A stretch of 64,000 nucleotides of DNA, taken from NCBI GenBank assembly GCA_026119855.1, contig JAOWBW010000363.1:496001-560000 (forward strand), in the 5' to 3' direction. This DNA comes from Campanula takesimana (lineage: Eukaryota; Streptophyta; Magnoliopsida; Asterales; Campanulaceae). Made by a program: the position numbers and the translations under genes. Every line of letters begins with the position of its first letter. The first letter of the stretch is position 1. The notes below the pieces were generated by a model, which saw nothing but the letters and a program-made list of their open reading frames with translations, was not told where the DNA came from and searched no databases. Below, one piece after another: positions 34,349-44,620 of the stretch.

Positions 34349-34629
34349 ATTCTGTCAAAAAGCCATATTTTTTAACTTCAAACACTTAATCACCGAATTT
34401 AAAATATCAGCCCCTTTTTACGAACGAGACTTACTTTTCAGACATTTATTTTTAATTTACTTATAGTATAATAAACCCTTTTGCTAACAAATTGGCCCAA
34501 GTTTTTAGTTATCTTTCAAGGGGAAAGATGTTTTAAGTCAATTTTGGTCAATCTAACTATACCAGTAACCAAACCAAACTAAATTGCATAATTTACTTAA
34601 CTTCAGTTTCAAATTGCAGTCTATACTGA
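34349..34629. other. AT-rich flank, no gene seen
   Basis: Sequence immediately right of the Gypsy element. No frame or repeat signature was recognised. Confidence 0.4.
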
Positions 34630-34960
34630 ACCGGTTATTCCCGTGCACGGCTGTCACTATACTCAATTTGTATAAATTAGATGAACTAAATAAGAATCGC
34701 ACATAATAATTGTGGAAAAAAATATTGAAAAAATATTGTCAGTGCAACATCAGTTTGGCAAGGAAATGTGTCGTTACATATCAATATCTTAAAGTTAGTT
34801 GCACCTCTAAAGCGAGATCGAGCAAAATATAGTTGACCATGACAAAACAACATTTTCTTCAATAAAATATCAACACTATTGTCATCTTATATTCGTTAAT
34901 TGCAATAACAACACCTAAAGTATAAAATTCCCCTTTCCACAAAAAACAAAACATTTTGGC
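34630..34960 (-). pseudogene. Helitron helicase C-terminus relic
   Basis: On the minus strand, about 34890-34760 reads LLKKMLFCHGQLYFARSRF followed by KILIC. This corresponds to the SHGQLYVALSR...LKILI end of PIF1-type helicases carried by plant Helitrons. A palindromic CCGTGCACGG at about 34643 on the 3' side could be the terminal hairpin. The rest of the Rep-helicase is absent or unrecognisable. Confidence 0.5.
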
Positions 34961-35159
34961 GACTTCTTAAACAGTCAGAATATTCTCTCAAAAAGTAAAA
35001 ATATCATAAAACGATAAAAATTGCCCTAAAAAATCCTAATACAAAAAAATTGTAAAAAAATGAAAAATTTAAAATAATGATAAAAAGTTCGGAAGCCTGT
35101 TTGAGGCCCTAAACAATGTTTTTTGGGCCTTTTATACCCTGCATCAAGTGGCTACGCCC

Positions 35160-36237
35160 TATGACTTTCGTTTGTCTCGCTCCGACGTTCGATTTGATAT
35201 GCGGTGCGTTCCGTGGTTGATACGGAGTCAAAAGTTACGACCGTTTTCGCGCACGCGCTAAAATGACTTCAAAAGCATCAATGCCTTCCGTCCGCATCAA
35301 TTACTAATTTTTCACTATATATTGATTATAATTCATTTTCACTAAATAAAAATATATTAAAAAGTAACATATAAAAATCAATATACATGGAAAGTTGACT
35401 TTTTGTCCCAAGTTAAGGATGATGACATATTTGAATTTATTTACCAAACTTTCCTATTTTTGAGGAGCATATGGGCCTCATTCTAAAAATGGAACTACTA
35501 TCTTGTTTTTATATTAGTATAGATGTGGATTCCAACCAAACTTGTACAATAAGCTAAAAGTTGGAAGACAATTTTACCCTTCATTGTTATAAAATTTACC
35601 ACTTTCTTGTTATTATATTACTATAGATTACTCTAAATATAGATGTGTGATTTTTTCAATATATATTGATCAAACTTCAATTTTTCACATAATTAAAAAA
35701 GTAAAAATTATCACATACAAAATAAATTGATATGAAAAGTTGACTACTTCTACCAAATTAACGGTAACGACTTCCGTTCGTCTCGCTCCGACGTTCGATT
35801 TGATATGCGATGCGTTCCGTGGTTGATGCGGAGTCAAAAATTACGACCGTTTCCGCGCACGCGCTAAAATGACTTCAAAAGCATCAACGCCTTCCGTCCA
35901 CATCAATTACTAATTTTTCACTATATATTGATCATAATTCATTTTTCTCACTAAATAAAAATATATTAAAAAGTATCATATAAAAATCAATATACATGGA
36001 AAGTTGACTTCTTGTCCCAAATTAAGGATGATGACATATTTGATTTTATTTACCAAACTTTCCTATTTTGGAGGAGCATATGGGTCTCATTCTAAAAATA
36101 GAAATAATATCTTGTTTTTATATTAGTATAGATGTGGATTCCTACCAAGCTTGTATAATAAGCTAAAAGTTGGAAGACAATTTTACCCTTCATTGTTATA
36201 AAATTTACCACTTTCTTGTTATTATATTACTATAGAT
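35160..36237. repeat. two copies of a 470-bp segment in direct orientation
   Basis: 35160-35628 and 35768-36237 are about 95 percent alike by eye, beginning GACTTTCGTTTGTCTCGCTC / GACTTCCGTTCGTCTCGCTC and ending TTATATTACTATAGAT. The 140-bp spacer also carries related AT-rich sequence. The TATTAGTATAGAT ends are common in dispersed plant repeats; the class is not determined. Confidence 0.8.
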
Positions 36238-38060
36238 AACAATTGATCTATTTTATTATTTTTAGTGTCTCATTGAATAATTTTATTTTTTCTTATAGAT
36301 ATTTTTTATTATTATATTTCTTTATTTACGAGATTTACTTGTCATACTCACAATAACTTTTCACTAATAATTCATTACCATAATTTTTATTTCTTTCATA
36401 CTCATGACACCTACTTTCCAAACAATTTTTTTTTAGTTACCCCCCTTTTTTCTTAAATAAATTAATCATTACTGTGAGGACGGATGGAGCATAATTAATA
36501 TCCCTCTGTCCCAAGGTGAATCTTAAGAAAGTATGATTGAAAAATAAATTTAGTTTCTTTTTATTACTCTCTTAGTCTTAAAATATTTATAGTTTAAAGT
36601 GTTTAAATTTGTCCCAAAATACTTATTGTACTAGCAATTGTATTATGTTGATATATACATAATCTGCATTAAATTCAAGATGAAGTAAATTAAGTATTGC
36701 CATCATGCCATGAATGATTACATTCACACTGCATTAACCTTTCAAATATTCCAACTACTCTAAAACATAATGATCTACAATAAAAATAATAATAATGAAT
36801 TAAAGTTAGTAAACATAACAAAAATATAAAAAATATAAATAAAACCCAAAATTAACTCATAAATAAACTTATGATAAAAACTAAATATATAGACATAGCA
36901 ATAAACACATATTGTAACAAAAAATTGCAACAAAAAATAAATGTGAGGAAAATAATTGGAAAAAATGAACTTTCATGTTATATAACCAAGAACATGAGTG
37001 GTCAATTATATCAATTTCAAACATTCAATTTACAATAATAGAAAGACAAATGAATTAAAAAAAATGAAAGATATTTTTTTCGTCCTAAAATGAACTCATT
37101 TTCTTTCTTAGTTAAGAATAAATTCAAACAATTTTTTTTTAAAGAAATAAATTCAAATATTTTTTTGGAGACAAAAAGTAGTATAATATACCTCAAGCTT
37201 GAGTTTTGAGAAATAGTATTACAAATGCATTGCATTGCTTGGTTGATAAATATGTGCAACGGTGACCGATTGCATGCGACAACTTTGCCTAACTTCCTTA
37301 TATTTCAATCTTGGAAAGAGAAAGAAAGAGAGAGAGAAGAAAACAGAAAAAATCACTAATGAAAATTAACGACATACTTTATATGTATTCAAAATAACAT
37401 AATAAATTATGACAATACTATTATAAATAACTATTTCTAAATAAGTTAATGAAATACACATGTTGATGGATAAAATAAACTCATAATTTCTCCGTCTCAA
37501 AATAAATATATTTTTTCTTCTGATGAAGAGAATAAATAATAAAAAAAAAATAGACGGAGCTAATAGTGAAATCGAAAGATAAGTGGAAATTCAATAAGAT
37601 AATATATGCAAAATGTAGAGTGAAACTTACTCACTATTGCAATTTTTCTCAATCAAACTAATGTTTTTTTCCTCATCCAATTTGTCCAAAAATGTTTTTC
37701 CCAAACCTAATGAGAGAAAAAAAGAAAAAATGTGAGAAAATCGTTAAAGCCAAATAAATATAGAGAGAGAAGGTTAAATAAATTGTGGAAACAAATGACA
37801 TGAATGTATAAAGAAGAAAATAAGTAGGAGGAAGTCTATAATATCATACAACAATAAAAATAATTTTTTTCCTTCTATTTTTTTTATATTCCCCCTAAAG
37901 ACCATATGCCGTCCAAAGTGAAGAGTCATTTAGATCTTTTTATATTCAAATTAATGTTGGTATTAAATGGGGAAATGTAAAAGATATGTTTTAAATAAAT
38001 ATATCTAATCTTTCATATTCTTTATCAGGTTCTTTTGTAATTCATGCACCAACTTAAAAC
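36238..38060. other. AT-rich intergenic DNA
   Basis: Long A/T runs are mixed with MITE-like fragments (GGACGGATGGAGCATAAT near 36480; TCTCCGTCTCAAAATAAATAT near 37488 with AGACGGAGCTAAT at 37551). The frame 37017-37259 is A/T-driven and not credible. No gene seen. Confidence 0.5.
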
Positions 38061-38205
38061 AATGCATGATATCCAAAGTCATTGAATTATGAAAATTTGA
38101 TTAGTTGGAAACTGAAAAGTCACTTCTTAATGATCTTATTGTTTATTTAAAGCCATTGAATTTTGAAAATTTGATTAGTTGAAAATTGAAAAGTCACTTC
38201 TTAAT

Positions 38206-38469
38206 TACTCCATCCGGTCACAAATATAAGAAAAAGTAACTAAAATCACACTTATTAAGAAAGTAGTTAAAGTTAGTTAATTGTCTTGATTTTATAATAA
38301 AACTATGTTAAAATTACTAATATATCCTCATATAAAAAGTGCATTTGTATTTGAAAATGTGTAATTAATTAAGGGTATTTTTGGTAAAAGAGTATTAAAT
38401 ACAGTTACATTTAATGAGTTTTGTATTGAAACTCAACTTTTTTGCTTATATTTGTGTCCAGATGGAGTA
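38206..38469. mobile_element. Stowaway-like MITE
   Basis: 264 bp with inverted ends TACTCCATCCGGTCACAAATATAAG / CTTATATTTGTGTCCAGATGGAGTA. It interrupts a block that is continuous in the related copies at 42.9 kb and 44.9 kb, which shows the insertion clearly. Confidence 0.75.
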
Positions 38470-39102
38470 TCTTATTGTTTTTTAATGCATCTACTAACTA
38501 CCTAGTCTAATACTCTATCTATTAGATATGACCTACCTATCTAATACTGTCTATATAAGAGTATATGTTCTATTAGATATCATTTTCTTCTTATAGAATC
38601 ACTAAATTACCCCGTTTCTTATCTATAAAGGTTGCAATTTTGAAGCATTGAAGACTGATTTGAATTTGGGGAAAAGTTAAATTTGGGCATTTGGTCGAGA
38701 ATTTCGGGACAAGTACACCATGCTTCTCGAAGCATCTATTTGAGATCTTTGCACGAACAAAAGAAATTAAAGAATCATAACAACTAATCTTCAGCTACTT
38801 TATTTTGCAATTAATTGGTGTATGCAACTGATTAGTTTTGATTTTTCTTTTTTAGCAAATGGGTGAAATTGGGATAGTTTGACAGGAAATAAAAAATGAC
38901 TATTGTTGTTCTATCTAAAACGACATGTATCGTAATTATTTTGAAAAAGTCTTTTATACTGTTCAAGCACAATTTTTTATAAATACATTAATGCATGATT
39001 ATTAGATATTTTAAAATTGTGAGTGACATGATTTTAAGGTTCTTACTTTTTTTTTTAAATGTTTGTGCAAGTCTACTAATAACCTTAAAAAGAACTGGAA
39101 GG

Positions 39103-39130
39103 TTGTAATTTAACCATGGTTAAATTACAA
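39103..39130. repeat. perfect 28-bp palindrome
   Basis: Each half reads TTGTAATTTAACCA; the centre is CCATGG. It touches the start of the F-box/LRR fragment. Confidence 0.95.
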
Positions 39131-39326
39131 GTCTAATGAATATTTATTATCGAGTTGTCATATTTTGGAGGATTTGGTATTAAGAGAATGTAGTGGGTTT
39201 AATAGGTTGGATATTGGTTCTGGATGTTTGAAGAGGTTGAAGATTTATGGGTATGGAGATTTTTGCCAATTGGATACAGACTCTTGTCCATCGGTTCGCT
39301 CTTTAGGAATTATTGGTAGGTGTTGA
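39129..39326 (+). pseudogene. F-box/LRR (FBD-type) protein fragment
   Basis: A frame from about 39129 to TGA 39324-39326 contains LSSCHILEDLVLRECSGF, then RLDIGSGCLKRLKIYG and SCPSVRSLGI. This is the leucine-rich repeat pattern of plant F-box proteins that recruit substrates to SCF ubiquitin ligases. The F-box and the rest are absent, and nothing matching precedes the palindrome. It is a gene fragment, probably carried here by a mobile or duplicated segment. Confidence 0.7.
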
Positions 39327-40703
39327 CAAGTATGATCACACGTCTGATGTATTCACGAGGTAGCACAAGTGCTTAAGGATTGACCTTGACTTCTATAAGT
39401 TGAAGGAGAGGAAAGTTTTAAGATAGACTTGAAAGTATACTCTCCAAACTTATCATCCAGTCAAGAGAAAAGGGAATGTATGTATAGGATGGACAGATGG
39501 AGGGAGTACAATGTCTTTTAACTTCTTCAAAACTGACTTGATAATGGTTCAACTGAGTTTATATTTTATTCTACTTGACAAATGGAGTTTATATTTAATG
39601 ATAATTTAAATTTTTTACTTTTTTTTCGTTTTAATTATTTTGATGTTAAAAAAAATCGATAAAAAAAACAAAAAAACTTATAATGTCTTTCTTAAAAAAA
39701 CTTATTTAATGATAATTTAAAAATTTTACTATTTTTTCGTTTTAATTTTTTTTAGCATTTAGATCTATACATATATAATATTTACACTTTCTACCCTTTT
39801 AGATTCATATTAGCAAATTCTTGCACTAAAAGTTCCACCTAAGCATAATTGGTGACGTCATTTGCCACATCAACACATTTAACGGACAAATGGACGGCCT
39901 ATTGACGGAAGGACTACATAGTCCTTGAAATGCATACGTTAAGGACGAAATCGTTAAAAAAAATAGGTCAGGGACGAAAAGGTGAAAAGTTGAATAGGTT
40001 AGGGACTAAAAGAGTACTTAACTCTGACCTACCTATCTAATACTGTCTATATAAGAGTATATGTTCTATTAGATATCATTTTCTTCTTATAAAATCACTA
40101 AATTACCCCGTTTCTTATCTATAGTTATTACCTCTTATTTTAACCTAGGTAAGAGAATGCCAAAAGCCTCCAAGATTGCAAAAGTCATTTTACATGGCAT
40201 CCTCTAAGCCTCGTCTGGTGCCGCGTTCCAGCCTCAAACGACATCCAAAACGCACCTATTACTTCAAATATGCGTATCAATAGAGCGTCCAAACAGCCTC
40301 TGTTCCGAAACGGACCCCTCCGTTACAAACGCTACAATTTGTAGCGTCCAGAAAATAGAACGGCATCTATAAAGTCATCGGACCAAATTAACCTTTTTAT
40401 TTTGGGATGGAAATGGAGTTCTAGATCTAAAAGTTTTTTGGATCTGAGAGAACAAGAAAAAGAAAGGGTTTTCGAATCTAAATTTAAAGGTTAGAAAAGA
40501 TCCTTATTTGAAGTTTAAAAACTTAATAACTTACTGGAGGAGGAGAATTGACAGGAGAATAGGTCGGAAGACATAAGAAAATCCATGGCTGTCACTTGGG
40601 CTAGTTACAGAGTCAGTGTAATGTCTAGGGGGAAAGGGGATGAAGACAGAAAAGTGGTTCTGCTTCTATAAAATAGGTATGTGTAGTTTCTTTTTGAATA
40701 TTA

Positions 40704-41778
40704 GGCTCCGTTTGTTTCGCGTAAAACAATTTCCGGAAAATGATTTCCCGTAAAATGTTTTCCGGAAAATGACATAAACATGTTTTTGGTTGTTTGGTAA
40801 ATCTAAGGAAAATGTTTTCCGGAAATATGAAAATAATAATAATTTAATATGAGGAAAAGAATAATTATGAGAAAAAATTGAATGTGGGTGGAGATTTTGG
40901 GTTGGGGTGGGATGGGTGGTTGTGGGGGGTGGGCGGTGGGGTGGGGGGGTAGGGGATGGGTGGGGTAGGTGGGGGTGGGGGAGGTTTTCAAAAATAATTT
41001 TAATATGAGTTATTTAAAAAAAAAAAAAATTGGGGGGGGGGTGGGTGGGTGGGGGTAGTAGGGTAGTTGGGGGGGTGGAGGTGTTCTTTTTTTTTTAATG
41101 AGTGAAAAGAAGTTTTTTTTTTTTTTTTTTTTGTGGGTGGGTGGGTGGGGTGGGGTGGTGGGGTAGGGTGGGTGGTTGCGTAGTTGGGGGTGGTGGAGAT
41201 GTTCATTTTTTTTTAATATGAGTGAAAATAATTTATTTTTTTGGTGGCGTGGGTGGGTGGGGTGGGGGTGGGGTGGGTGCTGGGGTAGTTGGGGGTGGTG
41301 GAGATGTTCAATTTTTTTTTAATATGAGTGAAAAGAAGTTTTTTTTTTTTTTTTGGTGGGGTGGTGGGGTAGGGTGGGGGTGGGGTGGGTGCTGGGGTAG
41401 TGGGGGTGGTGGAGATATTCATTTTTTTTTTAATATGAGTGAAGTTTTTTTTTTTTTTTTTTTTTTTGGGTGGGGTGGGGTGGTGGGTAGGGTGGGGTGG
41501 GTGCTGGGGTGGTGGGGGTGGTGGATAGGATGGATGAAGAGGGTGGTGTTGGAGGTGTAGTGGGTAGGGTGGGGTTTTATGGAGAGTTGGGTGTGACTGA
41601 GAGAGTTAACATTTTCCGGAAAATGATTTACTTAGTAAAAATCCGTAAGTCATTTTACTTAGAAAAGAGGGAAAACCATTTTCCGGAAAATATTTTCCTC
41701 ATTTTCCGGTGCGTAACAAACACCGGAAAATGGGGAAAACATTTTCCGGAAGTTATTTTACGCGAAACAAACGGAGCC
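40704..41778. mobile_element. PIF/Harbinger-like MITE with G-run repeats
   Basis: Inverted ends GGCTCCGTTTGTTTCGCG and the matching CGCGAAACAAACGGAGCC are flanked by TTA on both sides (40701-40703, 41779-41781), the 3-bp duplication typical of PIF/Harbinger elements. The subterminal regions are crowded with TTTTCCGGAAAA palindromes. No transposase is present. Confidence 0.8.
40870..41560 (+). repeat. tandem G-run / T-run repeats, potential G-quadruplexes
   Basis: About five units of 90-130 bp each combine a GGGTGGGTGGGGTGGG tract with a 10-24-base T run and AATATGAGTGAAAA. Frames on both strands here (Gly/Trp-rich plus, Pro/Thr-rich minus) are products of composition. Confidence 0.85.
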
Positions 41779-42156
41779 TTATAGTACTAGTACATGAAAC
41801 TATTTTCTTTTCTTTTCAGCAAATTCTTCGCCAAAACGTGATGAACTAGACAATTTTACTTTGACGTTGTAGACTAAAGAAGAAATATATAAAACAAATC
41901 AAGTTATTAATTCTAAAAGGGTAAATATGTCATTATGAATAGCCATTTACATTTTAAATTAGCGTTTTAAGATGATACACCAAACACATTTACAAAAAAA
42001 TGGCTCTGTTTAGAAAAGCTCTGTTTCAAAAGTTGGTCCGTTTGTAGAACTCTCCGTTTGCGAAACTGTGTACCAAACGAGCCCTAAATCAAGAAAAACT
42101 CATTTGTGGCTTATGTGTCATTTCTATAATTGATTTCCCCAACTTTAAAATACTAT

Positions 42157-42722
42157 TGTTAGAGCAATTGAACAAGACTTGATGAGAAAATAAAGCAATC
42201 ATAAGAACACGGATTTACGTGGTTCACCAACTTGGCTACGTCCACGGGGAGGGGAGAGAATATTATTATCACTGGAGAAACAATTACACAAGATCACACT
42301 AATCTACTTTGCACGAATTTTGATCACAAAATTCCTGACTGTGCAAACTCTAGATCTAGAATTATTGATCTCTCTATTCTGTGTAAACTGAGCAAACTTC
42401 TGAACTGAATTAAATTAGGACAGAGAGAGTATATTATATACGTATACTCAGTTCCCCTTTAATGTTCCTAATAGTAATTCTAACCAAATAAGGGAACTTG
42501 ATTCCTTCTGCCAATAGCCGACCAAACGAAACCGAAAATAACCCACTTGGCCCAAAGGCCACACCTTGCGTTGACTAAGGCGTGCATTACAGAGAATGTA
42601 TGCGGCCTCCTTAAGTGCTCGCCCAAAATTCGGGAATTTACTCCTTTTGTCTCGGTATTACGAACTTGATAATTTAACCCATTTAATTAGGCGTCCCCAA
42701 TTCAAAGACATTAAACTTAACA
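42157..42722. mobile_element. Copia-type solo LTR
   Basis: 566 bp beginning TGTTAGAGCAATTG and ending CATTAAACTTAACA, flanked by ACTAT and ATTAT (4 of 5 match). The internal GATTTACGTGGTTCACCAA and GGCTACGTCCACGGGG are features I associate with plant Copia LTRs. No internal domain follows. Confidence 0.65.
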
Positions 42723-43377
42723 ATTATAAGTATAAATTTCAATCTATCTTTTCATTTTCTATCATTTAAAATAACTTGATAGTTAAAACTTTAAGTATTC
42801 CATCACAATTTAATGACTTTTAATAATATGTAGTCTCTTGGAATACATAAACGGTTCAAAAGTCATTGAATTGTGAATTGTGAATTTGATCAGTTGAAAA
42901 TTGAAAAGTCACTTCTAATTGTTCTTAATATTCTTGAATGCACCACGGACTACCTAGTCAAATACTACCCTATATATAAGAGTATATGTCTATCTAATTA
43001 TATATAAGAGTACATATTCTATTAGATATCAATTTATTCTTATAGAATCACTAAATTACCTACTATCATATCTATGGTTATCGCCTCTTATTGTAACCTA
43101 GGTAGGAGAATGCCAAAAGCCTTCATGATTGCAAAGTTCAAACCTAATTCTTGCTCATGTGTCATTCTCATGGTTGGTTTCACCAACTTTAAAATACTAT
43201 AGTATAGATTTATTAATTACATTTTTATTTATAATTATATACTCTTTTATACTTTCTCCTCTACCTCTATCCCAAAATAAATACCCCCGTCTTAATAAAG
43301 TGAACTCAGTAGAAAGAGGCGGAAATATAAGAGAGAGCTCTTTCTCATTCTATGCAAGACAACATCAACCCAAATAA

Positions 43378-43590
43378 GCGTGTTCGTCTGGTCATCCTTT
43401 TGTTTTGCCCCTTCCCCTCATAATTTCCTCAATAAACTTATTCCGATCCACAGTATCTGTTTTTTCTTATATCCTCGCTTCTGGAAATTGCAGACTTTTT
43501 CGGGAGAATTTCGAATTCTTGAGTAGAATCCACGGCTGCATGATCCTATTAACCACAGAATCACTTCATCGGACTGTTGGCTAATGCAGG
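43378..43590 (+). promoter_or_regulatory. candidate 5' leader exon, copy 1
   Basis: A less AT-rich stretch with a CT-rich part and no frame ends at GCTAATGCAG followed by GTCAGTATG, a good donor. The copy at 45386-45598 has GCTAATGCAT|GTCAGT. Both lie upstream of the MOM1-like gene on the same strand. A splice acceptor, CCAGCAG, lies just before its ATG (54475). That this is a distant 5' UTR exon is inference only. Confidence 0.3.
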
Positions 43591-44250
43591 TCAGTATGTT
43601 AAACATCATATTATTTTCAGTATCAGGACCTAATCCGTTTTCTTTTATGGAATCTAAAAAAAGAAGAAAAGATAATCTGGCTGTGAAGCTTTTGTTGATG
43701 CATATAAATTGATTTTCTCTACGGATTTATACTTGCAAGGTGTTTGAATTTGTTTGTGGCTTTGAGCTATAAGTAATATAATTTGGTTGTGACTCAATGC
43801 TAGGGTCTTAGGTTTTCTTGAAGTCACATTGTTGCATTTTCAGGTTGATCTTGTCATTCTAACTAGGGCAGAGCTGAGCTGAATATTAGGTTCATAGTTG
43901 TATTAGGGGGTTTGATAATTTTTTGTAGTTACTCTAGATTATGGCATTTATATGTTGTGGACTGGTGGAGTGACCAATTTATAGAGGAAGCAATGATTTA
44001 AATATGTTTACTTTTTTCAAGTTTATATTTTTGTGGCTATTTTTTTTAACAAGTGTATGATTGTTAATTTTATTATTCTTGAGTAGCACATATATGTATG
44101 TTAACTGGTGATTAAATAACGATCAAAATCGCTTTAAGCATAATTGTCAAAGGCGAAATGCGAGAGGCGGGCGAAATGTACTTAGGAAAGGCGAAAAGCG
44201 AGGCGACGGCATAAAGGCGAGCAAGGAAGAAAATAAAACTAAAAAATAGT

Positions 44251-44620
44251 AACCCGTGCTCTACACGTGCTTTGCACGAAATACTAATTTTTTATTTTTT
44301 TAATTATTATTTTACTCTTTTTATATTTTTTATTCAATAAAGTAGCATAACATTTATTTGTAATATGAATATATTATATATAAAAAATAATTTTTTGATT
44401 ATAATTAACTAAAATAGTAACCATCATCTTAACTAACCCGTGCTCTACACGTGCTTTGCACGAAATACTAATTTTCTATTTTTTTAATTATTATTTTGCT
44501 CTTTTTATATTTTTTATTCAATAAAGTAGCATAACATTCATTTGTAATATAAATATATTATATATAAAAAATAATTTTCTAATTATAATTAACTAAAATA
44601 GTAACCATCATCTTAACTAA
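44251..44620. repeat. ~187-bp tandem pair with CCCGTGCTCTACACGTGC
   Basis: The motif AACCCGTGCTCTACACGTGC begins units at about 44251 and 44436, and again at 46279 and 46462 in the second copy of the duplication. It lies within the hAT element interior. Confidence 0.8.

Larger units (their letters stand above)
38529..40123. repeat. 99-bp direct repeats flanking a 1.4-kb segment
   Basis: 38529-38627 and 40025-40123 (TGACCTACCTATC...TATCTATA) differ at one position by eye. Between them lie the palindrome and the F-box/LRR fragment. The repeated sequence itself belongs to the block also seen near 42.97 and 44.97 kb. The structure could be an insertion with target duplication or a short tandem duplication. 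Confidence 0.75.
40184..42090. mobile_element. probable TIR transposon hosting a Harbinger-type MITE
   Basis: Related blocks (43.13 and 45.14 kb) run continuously from GATTGCAAA to the CTCATTT/TGTGTCATT part, while here about 1.9 kb intervene. The ends are loosely inverted: AAGCCTCGTCTGGTGCCGCG on the left and CTGTGTACCAAACGAGCCCTAA on the right. Divergence is high, so the boundaries are approximate. Confidence 0.35.

Noticed and set aside
40803..41560. Pro/Thr-rich and Gly/Trp-rich frames in the Harbinger-type MITE
   Set aside because: Caused by G-run/T-run repeats on one strand and their complement on the other.
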